Part shown: one piece after another, positions 1-11,994 of the stretch
How positions within the stretch are numbered: the stretch's first letter is position 1
How the letters are laid out: each line of letters opens with the position of its first letter
Source of the DNA: Paracoccus aminovorans
Lineage (GTDB): Bacteria > Pseudomonadota > Alphaproteobacteria > Rhodobacterales > Rhodobacteraceae
Direction of reading: 5' to 3'
DNA: 64,000 nucleotides
Assembly: GCF_900005615.1 (NCBI RefSeq)
Contig: NZ_LN832559.1
Location: forward strand, 1,580,837 to 1,644,836
Program-made: the position numbers and the translations under genes
Notes under the pieces: model-generated
What the model saw: only the letters and a program-made list of their open reading frames with translations
Told to the model about the DNA's origin: nothing
Database searches by the model: none

Positions 1-178
1 GGTTCTTCATCCGGTCGCGGGCGCTGACGGCGGTGATGGCGATGGGCCGGCCGGCGCGCTGGGACAGCAGCGCGGCGTGCTTCTGGATGATCTTGACGGT
101 GCCGATGCCGACCGTCCCCAGACCTGCGATGCCAAGACGAAGCGGAGAGGCGTTTTGCCCCTGGTTCTGGGCGGACAT
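1..178 (-). CDS. hom: Homoserine dehydrogenase, N-terminal part (cut by window edge)
   Basis: The first 59 codons of an NAD(P)-dependent homoserine dehydrogenase, which reduces aspartate semialdehyde to homoserine on the way to threonine and methionine. After a short polar leader the protein shows the Rossmann dinucleotide fingerprint LGIAGLGTVGIGTV, then a helix and the strand PIAITAVSARD that typically follows it in this family. The ATG is at 178-176 on the minus strand. The rest of the gene lies beyond the left edge, so the catalytic and ACT regions cannot be checked. No gene follows it closely upstream: about 65 bases separate it from the next stop codon. Confidence 0.85.
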   Translation of the reverse strand, partial: MSAQNQGQNASPLRLGIAGLGTVGIGTVKIIQKHAALLSQRAGRPIAITAVSARDRMKN

Positions 179-243
179 GCGAAACTCTTATCTATGGACG
201 AGCCGGTGTTAGCGGATGCGGCGCGGGCTTGCAACGCAAGGCT

Positions 244-777
244 TCACGGCTCGTCGTCGCCGGCCCAGTAACCCTCTTCGCCGGTGGCGCGCATGACCCG
301 CAGCACCCGGGTGCCGACCTCGACCGTGGCCTCGCGGATGCGCTCCAGATCCTCGATGCTCAGCGGCTGGCGCTGCACCTCGCCCCTGGAGCTGACGAAG
401 GCCGGGTGCCAATGCGTCTTGCGCTCGGTCGGCCGCCACGAGGCATGGCACAGCAGGTTGCGCTCCAGCCGGATCTCGCCCAGCCGGTCGGTGATCTTGT
501 TGCGGTCGCGCAAGCCGGGGTGGCGGCGCATGGCGGCGTCCAGCTGCTCGATCAGCGTGCCCATGGAATCGTCGGCGATGCCGCCGATGCGGGCCAGCCA
601 GGCCTGCAGCTCTTCCTCGGTCAGGTCGTCGGCCAGCCGGGCGCGGTCCAGCGCATAGATGGTGCGCTTGATGATTTCCTCGAGCCAGCCGAAGCTGGCC
701 ACGCATTGCCCCAGCGCCGCCGCCAGTTCGGCGGGCAGGTCGTAATGCGTTTCGGGCGGGGCGCCTATTCGCGCCAT
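244..777 (-). CDS. Conserved hypothetical protein, 177 aa
   Basis: Not recognised as a named family. The 177-residue soluble protein begins MARIGAPPETHYDLP and continues with amphipathic helices rich in Leu, Glu and Arg (for example CVASFGWLEEIIKRTIYAL). It has a central DRNKITDRLGEIRLERNLLCH stretch and ends in an acidic tail. No signal peptide or membrane segment is seen. The ATG at 777 overlaps the last 13 bases of the upstream glycosyltransferase-like gene in another frame, so the two are probably cotranscribed and translationally coupled. A longer open frame extends upstream, but its sequence is a shadow of that neighbour. Confidence 0.7.
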   Translation of the reverse strand: MARIGAPPETHYDLPAELAAALGQCVASFGWLEEIIKRTIYALDRARLADDLTEEELQAWLARIGGIADDSMGTLIEQLDAAMRRHPGLRDRNKITDRLGEIRLERNLLCHASWRPTERKTHWHPAFVSSRGEVQRQPLSIEDLERIREATVEVGTRVLRVMRATGEEGYWAGDDEP

Positions 778-1589
778 AGCGCGCCCACCCAGCCGACGGG
801 ACGCAGGTAGTGGCGCAGATGCTTCGACAGGCTCTCGCGCCGGCGGCCGTCGAAGGCGGCGCGCAGATGGTCCAGCGGCGCACGGTGCCGGTCCTTCTCG
901 CTCCAGCGGCCCAGAATGGCGTCGGGCGGGTTCAGGTCGCCCGGAAAGATCACGATGCGCGTCCCCGCCGGCACCTGCGCCTCGCGGAAATAGTTCAGCG
1001 GGAAATTCGGCACGCAATGCATGCGGAAATGCGCGAGCCAGCCCTTGGGCCAGAACTTCACCCCACCCGGCGCATTGCGGGTGACGAAGCGCTGCTCATA
1101 GCGGAACTTGTCGGCGGCGGCCTGCGGATCGGCGCGAAAGATGTCCTGCAGGGGCTTCAGCTTGCCGACCCGCATGCGATAGACCGAGGTCTGGCCCATC
1201 TTCTCGAAGGGCGTGTTCGGGTTCAGCCCCAGCACGGTGTCGTCGGGATCGCCAAAGGCGAAGAAATCGTCGAGGCTGCCGGTCACGATGACGTCGAGGT
1301 CCAGGAACAGCACCACGCCCTGCACGTCGCCCAGGTCGCCCCACAGCCGCGACTTCGGCCATTTGCCCTTGGTGTTGACCGGAGCCTGGTATTCGAACTC
1401 GGGCAGGGGCCGCACGGCGATGTCGGGATGCAGGCCGGCGCCGTCATCGGTAAAGCAATACAGCCGGAACGGCGGCGTGATGTTGCGCGCCACCATGGCG
1501 TGCAGCCGGTTCACGAACTCCGGCCCGAATTTCGTGCCCCATTTGATGCAGATGATCTGCTTGACCGTGCCGTTGCGCCCGTCGTCCAT
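765..1589 (-). CDS. Glycosyltransferase-like protein, 274 aa
   Basis: A 274-residue soluble protein starting MDDGRNGTVKQIICIKWGTK. The segment VVLFLDLDVIVTGSLDDFF (about residues 110-130) has a hydrophobic strand followed by D-x-D, the metal and nucleotide-sugar binding signature of GT-A glycosyltransferases such as family 8. Earlier, PPFRLYCFTDD resembles the donor-sugar strand of the same fold. The acceptor is unknown. The start was chosen because upstream codons read through the 5' part of the neighbouring acetyltransferase in another frame. It overlaps the following 177-aa gene by 13 bases. Assignment rests on fold motifs only. Confidence 0.6.
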   Translation of the reverse strand: MDDGRNGTVKQIICIKWGTKFGPEFVNRLHAMVARNITPPFRLYCFTDDGAGLHPDIAVRPLPEFEYQAPVNTKGKWPKSRLWGDLGDVQGVVLFLDLDVIVTGSLDDFFAFGDPDDTVLGLNPNTPFEKMGQTSVYRMRVGKLKPLQDIFRADPQAAADKFRYEQRFVTRNAPGGVKFWPKGWLAHFRMHCVPNFPLNYFREAQVPAGTRIVIFPGDLNPPDAILGRWSEKDRHRAPLDHLRAAFDGRRRESLSKHLRHYLRPVGWVGALWRE

Positions 1590-1644
1590 CGCCGCCTCGC
1601 GTTTTGCGGCGACATTCGCACGCGCACCGCATCGCGGCAAGAAC

Positions 1645-2133
1645 TCACAGGATCTTCTGCAGCAGCACCAGGTCCAGCCAGCGCCCGAACTTGCGGCCGG
1701 ACTCGGGCAGATAGCCGACGCGGGCATAGCCGATGGCCTCGTGAAAGCCGATGCCCTCGGCATTGGCCGCATCCACGGCCGCGACCATGGTATGGCCGCC
1801 GCGCGCGCGGGCATGGTCCTCGATCGCCGCCATCAGCGCCCGCCCGACGCCGCGCCCCCGCGCGTCCGGGGCCAGCATGACGGTGTGCTCCATCGCATGG
1901 ACATAGCCCAGGCCGCCACGGAACTGGTCATAGGTGGCGATGCCCAGCACCTCGCCCGCGTCCTCGGCGACCAGCATCTCGCGCCCGGCGGCGCGCCGGG
2001 CCGAAATCATCGTACCCAGACTCTCCGGCGTGCGCTCCTCGCTGGAAAAGACGATCGTGGTCTCGCGGATGATCGGGTTCCAGAAGGCCAGGATGGCGGA
2101 GAGATCGCGATCTTCGGCAGGGCGGATGTCCAT
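1645..2133 (-). CDS. GNAT N-acetyltransferase, phosphinothricin acetyltransferase-like
   Basis: A 162-residue acetyl-CoA-dependent N-acetyltransferase of the Pat/Bar/YncA branch. Family landmarks are visible: N-terminal MDIRPAEDRDLSAILAFWN, then TIVFSSEERT, a central YVHAMEHTVMLAPDARGRGVG carrying the acetyl-CoA pyrophosphate loop (RGRGVG), and FHEAIGYARVGYLPESGRKF near the C-terminus. Proteins of this group acetylate phosphinothricin, methionine sulfoximine or related amines; the actual substrate here is not known. It lies alone between the glycosyltransferase-like gene and the mutase gene. A dispersed-repeat half-site lies about 57 bases upstream of its start. Confidence 0.85.
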   Translation of the reverse strand: MDIRPAEDRDLSAILAFWNPIIRETTIVFSSEERTPESLGTMISARRAAGREMLVAEDAGEVLGIATYDQFRGGLGYVHAMEHTVMLAPDARGRGVGRALMAAIEDHARARGGHTMVAAVDAANAEGIGFHEAIGYARVGYLPESGRKFGRWLDLVLLQKIL

Positions 2134-2189
2134 GGGCTTGCTCCGGTTAAGGCCGCCGCCCGATCCCTCGCGCGGCGACTAGCCTTTTT

Positions 2190-2207
2190 CCGTTTTACAA
2201 ATACCCA
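2190..2207. repeat. Half-site of a dispersed intergenic repeat
   Basis: The 18 bases CCGTTTTACAAATACCCA in the gap between the acetyltransferase and mutase genes match 17 of 18 bases of the right arm of the inverted repeat at 20726-20747 (CCGTTTTTCAAATACCCA). No opposite arm is seen here, so this looks like a solitary or decayed half of the same element. Confidence 0.6.
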
Positions 2208-2259
2208 TGCGGCCGCGCCGGCAAGCCCCGCCGTCGCAGAACGGCCGTCCCGGCCGCCG

Positions 2260-4407
<2,148 letters not shown>

Positions 4408-4464
4408 CTTGCATCCTTTCCCATGGCCCGCCGTGCCCTATATGAAAGAAAGGACGGGGGCACG

Positions 4465-5001
4465 ATGAAACTGAAACGGTTGATCTTTCTGATGGTGGCG
4501 CCGCTTTTGCTGGCGGCGATGGGGCCCAAGCCCCAGGGCGAGGCCGAGGGCCACCGGCCATATGTCCGGGGCGAAGTGCCGGCGGCCCGCGACCAGGGCG
4601 CCGCCGCGCCGGCCGGGCCTGCGGCAGAGGCGCCCCGCGAACTGACGGTGCTGCCGGCGGCCGAGGCCGATCCGGCGCAGTATCTCTGGCAGGCGCGACC
4701 GGTGGTGATCTTTGCCGATACCCCCGCCGACCCGGCCTTCATGCGGCAATTGGCCGAACTGCAGCGCGATCCGGTGCCCTTGCTGGTGCGCGACGTGGTG
4801 GTGATCACCGACACCGATCCCGCGGTCGAAAGCAGCTGGCGCCGGCAGCTGCGCCCCGAGGGGTTCTCGCTGGTGCTTCTGGACAAGGACGGCCAGGTCA
4901 AGCAGCGCAAGCCCGCGCCCTGGTCGGTGCGCGAGATTTCCCGCGCCATCGACAAGTTCCCGCTGCGCCAGCGCGAGATCGGCCGCGCCGCGCTGCCATA
5001 G
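4465..5001 (+). CDS. DUF4174-like secreted protein, 178 aa
   Basis: Divergent from the mutase gene. It begins MKLKRLIFLMVAPLLLAAMG, a short basic stretch and a hydrophobic core that read as a Sec signal peptide or N-terminal anchor. A Pro/Ala-rich linker follows (to about residue 60), then a compact domain with ARPVVIFADTPADPAF, VVVITDTDP, GFSLVLLDKDGQVKQRKP and WSVREISRAIDKFPLRQREI. That C-terminal domain resembles DUF4174, a thioredoxin-like family of unknown biochemical role; the recognition is by pattern. It is probably periplasmic. The ATG at 4465 was chosen because it begins the signal peptide. Confidence 0.75.
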   Translation: MKLKRLIFLMVAPLLLAAMGPKPQGEAEGHRPYVRGEVPAARDQGAAAPAGPAAEAPRELTVLPAAEADPAQYLWQARPVVIFADTPADPAFMRQLAELQRDPVPLLVRDVVVITDTDPAVESSWRRQLRPEGFSLVLLDKDGQVKQRKPAPWSVREISRAIDKFPLRQREIGRAALP

Positions 5002-5115
5002 GGAATCGCGCCCAGCCTTGTTGCGAAAATCGCAACGACTTCGTTGCGGGCCGGCCCCCGAGCCATTATCTTGGGAACAGGGCAGCCCCGCTGCCCGCTG
5101 CCAAGGAGGCCCGCC

Positions 5116-5298
5116 ATGTCGAATCCGCCCCTGCCGCGCGTGACGGAACGTCCGGCCGCGCCCAAACCGCCCCGGCTGGACTCGGCCACCGAACAGCTGG
5201 TCGAACGGCTGCGCAGCGCCCGCACCGCGAATGAAATGGCCGAGATCGTCGGATTGAAGCCCATCAAAGGTCGCTCCGGTCCGAAGATCGCTTATTGA
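5116..5298 (+). CDS. Small hypothetical protein, 60 aa
   Basis: A 60-residue protein starting MSNPPLPRVTERPAAP, with a proline-rich first third and a helical remainder ending LKPIKGRSGPKIAY. A strong ribosome binding site, AAGGAGG at 5103-5109, sits six bases before the ATG, which is the main evidence that it is real. No family is recognised. Its last 35 bases overlap, tail to tail, the end of the 228-residue membrane protein gene on the other strand. Confidence 0.6.
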   Translation: MSNPPLPRVTERPAAPKPPRLDSATEQLVERLRSARTANEMAEIVGLKPIKGRSGPKIAY

Positions 5299-5950
5299 GC
5301 CGCTGGCGCAGCTCGACCAGCTCGCCCGGAAGGCTGCGGGCCAGGCCGGCGATCTGGGCCTGACGCGCGGCCAGAGCCGCGGCGCTTTCCCGCTCCAGCA
5401 TCTGCCGCAGGGCAGCCTCGCCGAAGAACACGCTGGTCATCAGCAGGCGCACGGCTTCCTGCCCGCTTTCCAGCGCCGATTCGGTCAGTTCCAGGTAATC
5501 CGCGAACATCTCGACGGCGCGCGCCTGATCCTTTTCGGCCTCGTCCCGCATCGCCTCGGCGAATGAGGCCATGATCGACAGCTGCCGGTAATAGGTCACC
5601 ACCGGGTCGATGACATCGGCCGGCAGGATATGCACCTCTTCGATGATCGCGGTGAAGATGCGGTCGTTTGCTTGGGTCGGGATGAAGGGGAACCGGCCGC
5701 TTTCGCGCAGCCGGGCCAGCAGGGCGGCGGCGCCCTCGGCGTCCAGCCGCTGGCTTTCCAGCGCCACGACATGGGCGCGGATCTCGGCCAGCAGGGCGCG
5801 CTGCACGTCGCTGACCCGCTCGACCCGCAGGATGCGGGCGCGGCGGCGGTTCAGCCAGTCATCGACGGGCCGGGCCAGCATCGCCACGACGGCGGCGACC
5901 AGCGCCGCCACCACCGTGGGATTGAGGATGCTGCCCGTGCCCTGGAACAT
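5264..5950 (-). CDS. Membrane-anchored coiled-coil hypothetical protein, 228 aa
   Basis: An N-terminal hydrophobic segment (about residues 10-26, NPTVVAALVAAVVAMLARPV) is followed by a long helical, Ala/Glu/Arg-rich cytoplasmic region. Its lower half is probably coiled coil (MLERESAAALAARQAQIAGL). No family is recognised. The start at 5950 lies three bases after the pccA stop codon (5954), so it is probably cotranscribed with pccA and may sit in the same operon as the downstream mutase. The 3' end overlaps the convergent 60-residue gene by 35 bases. Confidence 0.75.
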   Translation of the reverse strand: MFQGTGSILNPTVVAALVAAVVAMLARPVDDWLNRRRARILRVERVSDVQRALLAEIRAHVVALESQRLDAEGAAALLARLRESGRFPFIPTQANDRIFTAIIEEVHILPADVIDPVVTYYRQLSIMASFAEAMRDEAEKDQARAVEMFADYLELTESALESGQEAVRLLMTSVFFGEAALRQMLERESAAALAARQAQIAGLARSLPGELVELRQRLNKRSSDRSDL

Positions 5951-5953
5951 GGA

Positions 5954-8011
<2,058 letters not shown>

Positions 8012-8046
8012 GCTTGTTTCCCCTGGGGCAGATCCCGGACGTGGAA

Positions 8047-8077
8047 AAGCCGTCCCGGCAGGCTGCCGGGACGGCTT
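8047..8077 (-). terminator. Perfect 14-bp stem hairpin upstream of pccA
   Basis: A 14-base perfect inverted repeat (AAGCCGTCCCGGCA at 8047-8060, complement at 8064-8077) with a three-base loop lies between the lipoprotein stop at 8108 and the pccA start at 8011. On the minus strand it is well placed as a terminator or attenuator of the upstream small genes. There is no T run after it, so partial read-through into pccA is plausible. Confidence 0.6.
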
Positions 8078-8107
8078 GAAAGGACGGCGGTGCCGCGATG
8101 CGGCGTA

Positions 8108-8347
8108 TCAGTAGCCGCGATAGCGCGGCTGGGTCGGCTGGCACAGCCGCACGTCGTCGCAGAGCGCGCCGGCAGCGGCGCCGATCGCCGCGCCCTTGGC
8201 GACGTCATGGCCGCCGACATGGGCGACGGTCGCGCCGACGCCCGCGCCGATGAGGCCGCGATCCAGATCGGTCGGGTTGATGTTCTGGGTGCAGCCGGCA
8301 AGGCCCAACAGGCCAAGGCCCAGCGCAAGGACGAGTTTCTTCGACAT
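8108..8347 (-). CDS. Small glycine-zipper lipoprotein, 79 aa
   Basis: It starts MSKKLVLALGLGLLGLAGC, a textbook lipoprotein signal with lipobox LAGC, so the mature protein begins at Cys19 and is lipid-anchored. The mature part is short and Gly/Ala-rich (GLIGAGVGATVAHVGG, AAIGAAAGALCDDV), like glycine-zipper outer-membrane lipoproteins, and ends RYRGY. It shares the GALCDDV-x-x-CQ and terminal RGY features with the neighbour at 8411, so the two look like tandem paralogues. Function unknown. Confidence 0.8.
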   Translation of the reverse strand: MSKKLVLALGLGLLGLAGCTQNINPTDLDRGLIGAGVGATVAHVGGHDVAKGAAIGAAAGALCDDVRLCQPTQPRYRGY

Positions 8348-8410
8348 GTCGAAAGCTCCGTGAGGGGGGCGGCGCACAGGCCGAATCCGGCCTGCGCGGT
8401 CCGGTTGGAA

Positions 8411-8653
8411 TTAGTAGCCGCGCGACTGGCAGACGCCCACGTCGTCGCAAAGCGCGCCACCCGCCGCCCCGATGAGCGCGCCGGTGCCGACATTGCCGTC
8501 GACGATCTTGGCGACCGCAGCACCGGCCAGCGCACCACCCGCCGCGCGCTGCGCGTCGGGCGAAAGGCCGCTGCCATAGCCCTGGTCGCAGGCGGCCAGG
8601 CCGCCGACCAGAAGCGCCGCAGCCGAGAGACGGAGGATGACGGAATTTTGCAT
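8411..8653 (-). CDS. Small glycine-zipper lipoprotein, 80 aa (paralogue of next gene)
   Basis: It starts MQNSVILRLSAAALLVGGLAAC; the lipobox LAAC predicts lipidation at the cysteine. The mature chain is short, with Gly/Ala repeats (GGALAGAAVAKIV, GTGALIGAAGGALCDDV) and ends GVCQSRGY. The shared GALCDDV, second Cys and RGY terminus with the 79-residue lipoprotein downstream indicate tandem duplication. The two conserved mature cysteines could form a disulfide in the periplasm. Function unknown. Confidence 0.78.
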   Translation of the reverse strand: MQNSVILRLSAAALLVGGLAACDQGYGSGLSPDAQRAAGGALAGAAVAKIVDGNVGTGALIGAAGGALCDDVGVCQSRGY

Positions 8654-8798
8654 AACTCTTTGCCTGTATTGTGGGCCCGTTCGCGGGCCGTTGCTGATAG
8701 AGGTGCGCGCAATATCGCACGCGCCCTTGCCGGAAGAAACTGACAAGGGTGTGAAAAAACAAGGCTACGCGGCAATCCGCCCATGGCTTGGCAAGGCA

Positions 8799-9212
8799 TC
8801 AGGACGCGTCCCCGTCCTCGGGGTCCTCGTCGTCCCAGTCGGCGTCCTCCCAGTCGAATTCCGGCGGCTCCTCGGCGAAAAGCTCGGGGAAGCCGGCTTC
8901 GGCGCGCTTCATGTCGACGCGCAGCAGCTGGTGATAGTCGGTGGGGTCCAGCTTGCCGACGGCCACCACCTCGCGGCCCAGAAGCCAGGACAGGCGCCCG
9001 GCGTCCAGGTTGCCGCGCTCGAAGGGCTCGTCGCCGAAATGGACGATCAGCGCGGCCAGGAAGGCGGTGTCGGCGCGGCGGTCGGGTGCCTTGCGGTCGC
9101 GGAACCGCTCGCGCCGGACCAGGGGCCTGGCGCCCTTCTTGTTGGCGCGGCGGATGGTGAACTGGAAATCGGTGCCGGGAAGGCGGCCCGGAAAGCCGCG
9201 GTGCTTCAGCAT
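8799..9212 (-). CDS. Hypothetical protein, 137 aa, acidic C-terminus
   Basis: A soluble protein that begins MLKHRGFPGRLPGTDFQF and has a very basic first 45 residues (RRANKKGARPLVRRERFRDR). It then has a helical middle (TAFLAALIVHFGDEPFERG, GRLSWLLGREVVAVGKLD) and an extremely acidic tail (about 20 of the last 30 residues are Asp or Glu). No family is recognised. The basic-to-acidic charge split is its most obvious property and would suit nucleic acid or protein binding, but that is inference. Confidence 0.65.
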   Translation of the reverse strand: MLKHRGFPGRLPGTDFQFTIRRANKKGARPLVRRERFRDRKAPDRRADTAFLAALIVHFGDEPFERGNLDAGRLSWLLGREVVAVGKLDPTDYHQLLRVDMKRAEAGFPELFAEEPPEFDWEDADWDDEDPEDGDAS

Positions 9213-9304
9213 GTCATGTGCCCCCTTTGTCGGTGGTGACGCGCGGGGGCGGGCAGGGGCGCGGTTGGCGCGGGCCGCCTGGCAGCCCGCGCGCGGCGAA
9301 TGGC

Positions 9305-9439
9305 TTAGTTGGCGCCGTATTTGCCTTGATAGACCGGCTCGGGCTGAACGGCGACCGGGGTGATGACTTCCGGCTCTTTCTTGGCGCAAGCGGCGGCCAG
9401 GCCAACCAGGACGAGGGCGAGGGCAACTTTCTTCGACAT
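9305..9439 (-). CDS. Tiny lipoprotein, 44 aa
   Basis: Too short for most gene finders but well supported. The frame runs from ATG at 9439 to TAA at 9305 and encodes MSKKVALALVLVGLAAAC followed by a short polar mature chain ending VYQGKYGAN. The basic n-region, hydrophobic core and lipobox-like AAAC are a complete lipoprotein signal. The MSKK start is shared with the lipoprotein at 8108-8347. The mature peptide would be only about 27 residues, so it may act as an entericidin-like or envelope-tethered peptide; no function can be assigned. Confidence 0.65.
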   Translation of the reverse strand: MSKKVALALVLVGLAAACAKKEPEVITPVAVQPEPVYQGKYGAN

Positions 9440-9629
9440 GGGGTCGTGCTCCTGTTTCGCGGGACGCGGGCGTCCCGACTGCTCGGTTGAGATTCGGCCG
9501 CGTGGCGCGGCCGCGCCGGCATGATAGCCAGCACCGCCGAGGCCCGACAGGGACGCGATTCGGCCAGAGGCGCGCGCATCGGGTCCTGTGGCAGGCTTGC
9601 ATCAGGGCGCAAGGTGTTGAAATGGGCCA

Positions 9630-10265
9630 TCACCACGGCTCCCATTCGCAGGCGTCGCGGTCGGGCGGCAGGCGGAAGGCCTCGAAAAGCTGCACCGCTT
9701 CGGGGTCGTAGGCGCCGAAGGCGATCTCCTTGCTGGCCAGGCTGATGACGATCTGGCTGGGGCGCGGCGCCGGGCTGGCGATGCGGGGCAGGACCCAGTT
9801 CTCGCAAAGCCAGACGATGTCCGCGTGGATCGGGTCCTGCGCCAGTTCGTCGGGCGCGGGCGGCGCCACGGCGCCCTCGACCAGCGCATCGGCCTCTTGT
9901 TCGGCGGCCTCGTCGGGCATCTCCTCGCCGGTTTCGGGGGGCGGCGCGGGTTCGGCCTCGGCCTCGGCGCCCAGGACCTCGCCGGTTTCGGTATCGATGT
10001 CGATGGGGCCGCGACCGGCCTCGGCCGGCGCGAAATCCGGGCCTGGGCCGTCGTTTGCCGGCATCCGTGCCGCCAAGTCGGGCATGACGAAGCGAAAGCG
10101 ATAGATCAGCCCCAGGCCGCCGGAGCTGTCGTGCCGGGTTTCCTGCCAGGTGGCCGTGGCGCCCGAGGGCAGCCTGATCCCGGCCGGCTTGCCGCCGGCC
10201 ACCGGCCCCCCGGCCGCAAGGGCCGGAGAGAAAAGCGCAAGGCCGATCGCGGCAAGTCTCGACAT
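9630..10265 (-). CDS. Secreted DUF6497-like protein, 211 aa
   Basis: It starts MSRLAAIGLALFSPALAAGG, a Sec signal peptide with an ALA-like cleavage site. The mature protein has a beta-rich first half (IRLPSGATATWQETRHD, LIYRFRFVMPDLA) and a long acidic Glu/Ala/Pro linker. A C-terminal part follows with DIVWLCENWVLPRI and PRPSQIVISLASKEIAFG. The layout resembles a Rhodobacterales family annotated as DUF6497; this is recalled by pattern, not checked. It lies 22 bases downstream of pccB on the same strand and is probably cotranscribed with it. Confidence 0.7.
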   Translation of the reverse strand: MSRLAAIGLALFSPALAAGGPVAGGKPAGIRLPSGATATWQETRHDSSGGLGLIYRFRFVMPDLAARMPANDGPGPDFAPAEAGRGPIDIDTETGEVLGAEAEAEPAPPPETGEEMPDEAAEQEADALVEGAVAPPAPDELAQDPIHADIVWLCENWVLPRIASPAPRPSQIVISLASKEIAFGAYDPEAVQLFEAFRLPPDRDACEWEPW

Positions 10266-10287
10266 GGTTCCTCCCGACACCCCGCCG

Positions 10288-11820
10288 TCACAGCGGGATG
10301 TTGTCGTGCTTCTTCCAGGGGTTCGACAGCTTCTTGCCGCGCAGGCTGGCGAATGCCCGCGCCACCCGGCGCCGGGTCGAGCGCGGCTGGATCACCTCGT
10401 CGATGAAGCCCTTTTCGGCGGCGACGAAGGGATTGGCGAAACGGTCCTCGTAATCCTTGGTCCGGGCGCCGATCTTGCCGGCATCGCCCAACTCGCTGCG
10501 ATACAGGATCTCGACCGCGCCCTTGGCGCCCATCACCGCGATCTCGGCCGTGGGCCAGGCATAGTTGAAGTCGCCGCGCAGGTGCTTCGAGGCCATGACG
10601 TCATAGGCGCCGCCATAGGCCTTGCGGGTGATGACGGTGACCTTGGGCACGGTCGCCTCGCCATAGGCGAACAGCAGCTTCGCGCCGTGCTTGATGACGC
10701 CGCCATATTCCTGGCCGGTGCCCGGCAGGAAGCCCGGCACGTCGACGAAGGTCAGGATCGGGATCTCGAAGGCGTCGCAGAAGCGCACGAAACGCGCCGC
10801 CTTGCGCGAGCTGTCGATGTCCAGGCACCCCGCCAGCACCATCGGCTGGTTGGCGACCACGCCGACGGTCTGGCCCTCGATGCGGATGAAACCGGTGATG
10901 ATATTGGCGGCGTAATCCTTTTGAATCTCGTAGAAATCGCCTTCGTCCGCGACCTTCAGGATCAGCTCCTTCATGTCGTAGGGCTGGTTCGGGTTGTCGG
11001 GGATCAGCGTGTCGAGGCTGGGCTCGACGCGGTTCGGATCGTCGAAGAAGGGCCGGGTCGGTGCCTTTTCGCGGTTGTTCAGCGGCAGCAGGTCCACCAG
11101 CCGGCGGATCTCGGTCATCGCCTCGACGTCGTTTTCAAAGGCGCCGTCGGCGACCGAGGACTTCTTGGTATGGGTCGAGGCGCCGCCCAGTTGCTCGGCG
11201 GTCACCACCTCGTTCGTCACCGTCTTGACCACGTCCGGGCCGGTCACGAACATATAGGAGGTGTCCTTGACCATGAAGATGAAGTCGGTCATCGCCGGTG
11301 AATAGACCGCGCCGCCGGCGCAGGGGCCCATGATGACGCTGATCTGCGGCACCACGCCGCTTGCCATGATGTTGCGCTGGAACACGTCCGCGTAACCGGC
11401 GAGGCTGGCGACGCCTTCCTGAATCCGCGCGCCGCCGGAATCGTTCAACCCGATCACCGGGGCGCCGTTCTGCACCGCCATGTCCATGATCTTGCAGATC
11501 TTTTGCGCATGGGTTTCCGACAGCGAGCCGCCGAAGACGGTGAAGTCCTGCGAAAAGACATAGACCATGCGGCCGTTGATCGTGCCCCAGCCGGTAACGA
11601 CGCCGTCGCCATAGGGCCGGTCGTCCTCCATGCCGAAATCGGTCGAGCGGTGGCGGACGAACATGTCGAATTCCTCGAAGGAACCCTCGTCCAGAAGCAG
11701 CTCCAGCCGCTCGCGCGCGGTCAGCTTGCCGCGGGCGTGCTGGGCGTCGATGCGCCGCTGCCCGCCGCCCAGCCGCGCGTCGCGGCGGCGCGATTCCAGC
11801 TCGCCAAGGATATCCTTCAT
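10288..11820 (-). CDS. pccB: Propionyl-CoA carboxylase beta chain
   Basis: A 510-residue carboxyltransferase subunit that transfers CO2 from biotin to propionyl-CoA. Both crotonase-like halves are visible: the N-half with [15 protein letters not shown] and [13 protein letters not shown] (an oxyanion-hole glycine pair), the C-half with [17 protein letters not shown] and [14 protein letters not shown]. The C-terminus KKHDNIPL is the family's usual ending. The ATG at 11820 gives the expected N-terminus, [20 protein letters not shown]. Its upstream region carries four TGCAA boxes that may bind a short-chain fatty acyl-CoA regulator. With pccA and the mutase gene it forms the propionate assimilation set. 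Confidence 0.96.
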   Translation of the reverse strand: MKDILGELESRRRDARLGGGQRRIDAQHARGKLTARERLELLLDEGSFEEFDMFVRHRSTDFGMEDDRPYGDGVVTGWGTINGRMVYVFSQDFTVFGGSLSETHAQKICKIMDMAVQNGAPVIGLNDSGGARIQEGVASLAGYADVFQRNIMASGVVPQISVIMGPCAGGAVYSPAMTDFIFMVKDTSYMFVTGPDVVKTVTNEVVTAEQLGGASTHTKKSSVADGAFENDVEAMTEIRRLVDLLPLNNREKAPTRPFFDDPNRVEPSLDTLIPDNPNQPYDMKELILKVADEGDFYEIQKDYAANIITGFIRIEGQTVGVVANQPMVLAGCLDIDSSRKAARFVRFCDAFEIPILTFVDVPGFLPGTGQEYGGVIKHGAKLLFAYGEATVPKVTVITRKAYGGAYDVMASKHLRGDFNYAWPTAEIAVMGAKGAVEILYRSELGDAGKIGARTKDYEDRFANPFVAAEKGFIDEVIQPRSTRRRVARAFASLRGKKLSNPWKKHDNIPL

Positions 11821-11890
11821 CAGCCGTCTCCCTTTCGGTTTGCGGCAAACTATCGGTTCGGCTCGGCAGGGAAAAGCGGAAAGGCGAATA

Positions 11891-11939
11891 TTTGCAAAAT
11901 ATGCAAGGCAAATCAGCTGCAAATAGAAAACATGCAAAA
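11891..11939. promoter_or_regulatory. Cluster of TGCAA boxes between pccB and alr
   Basis: The 174-base divergent gap contains four TGCAA boxes at 11893, 11902, 11918 and 11933, the first within TTTGCAAA (11891-11898), in a locally A/T-rich stretch. ScfR-family regulators (PccR of Rhodobacter sphaeroides, RamB) are known to bind TTTGCAAA-type repeats upstream of propionyl-CoA carboxylase genes. A PccR-type operator is therefore a reasonable inference, although the spacing here is irregular. No ScfR-type regulator gene is in the window. Confidence 0.5.
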
Positions 11940-11994
11940 TGCGTCCGGCCGCAAGGCTCTTGACGCGCGGCCATGCAGGCGCCATGCCGCTGCC

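Noticed and set aside
4408..4464. Cobalamin riboswitch upstream of the B12-dependent mutase
   Set aside because: The divergent gap is only 57 bases, too short, and no B12-box-like sequence was found.
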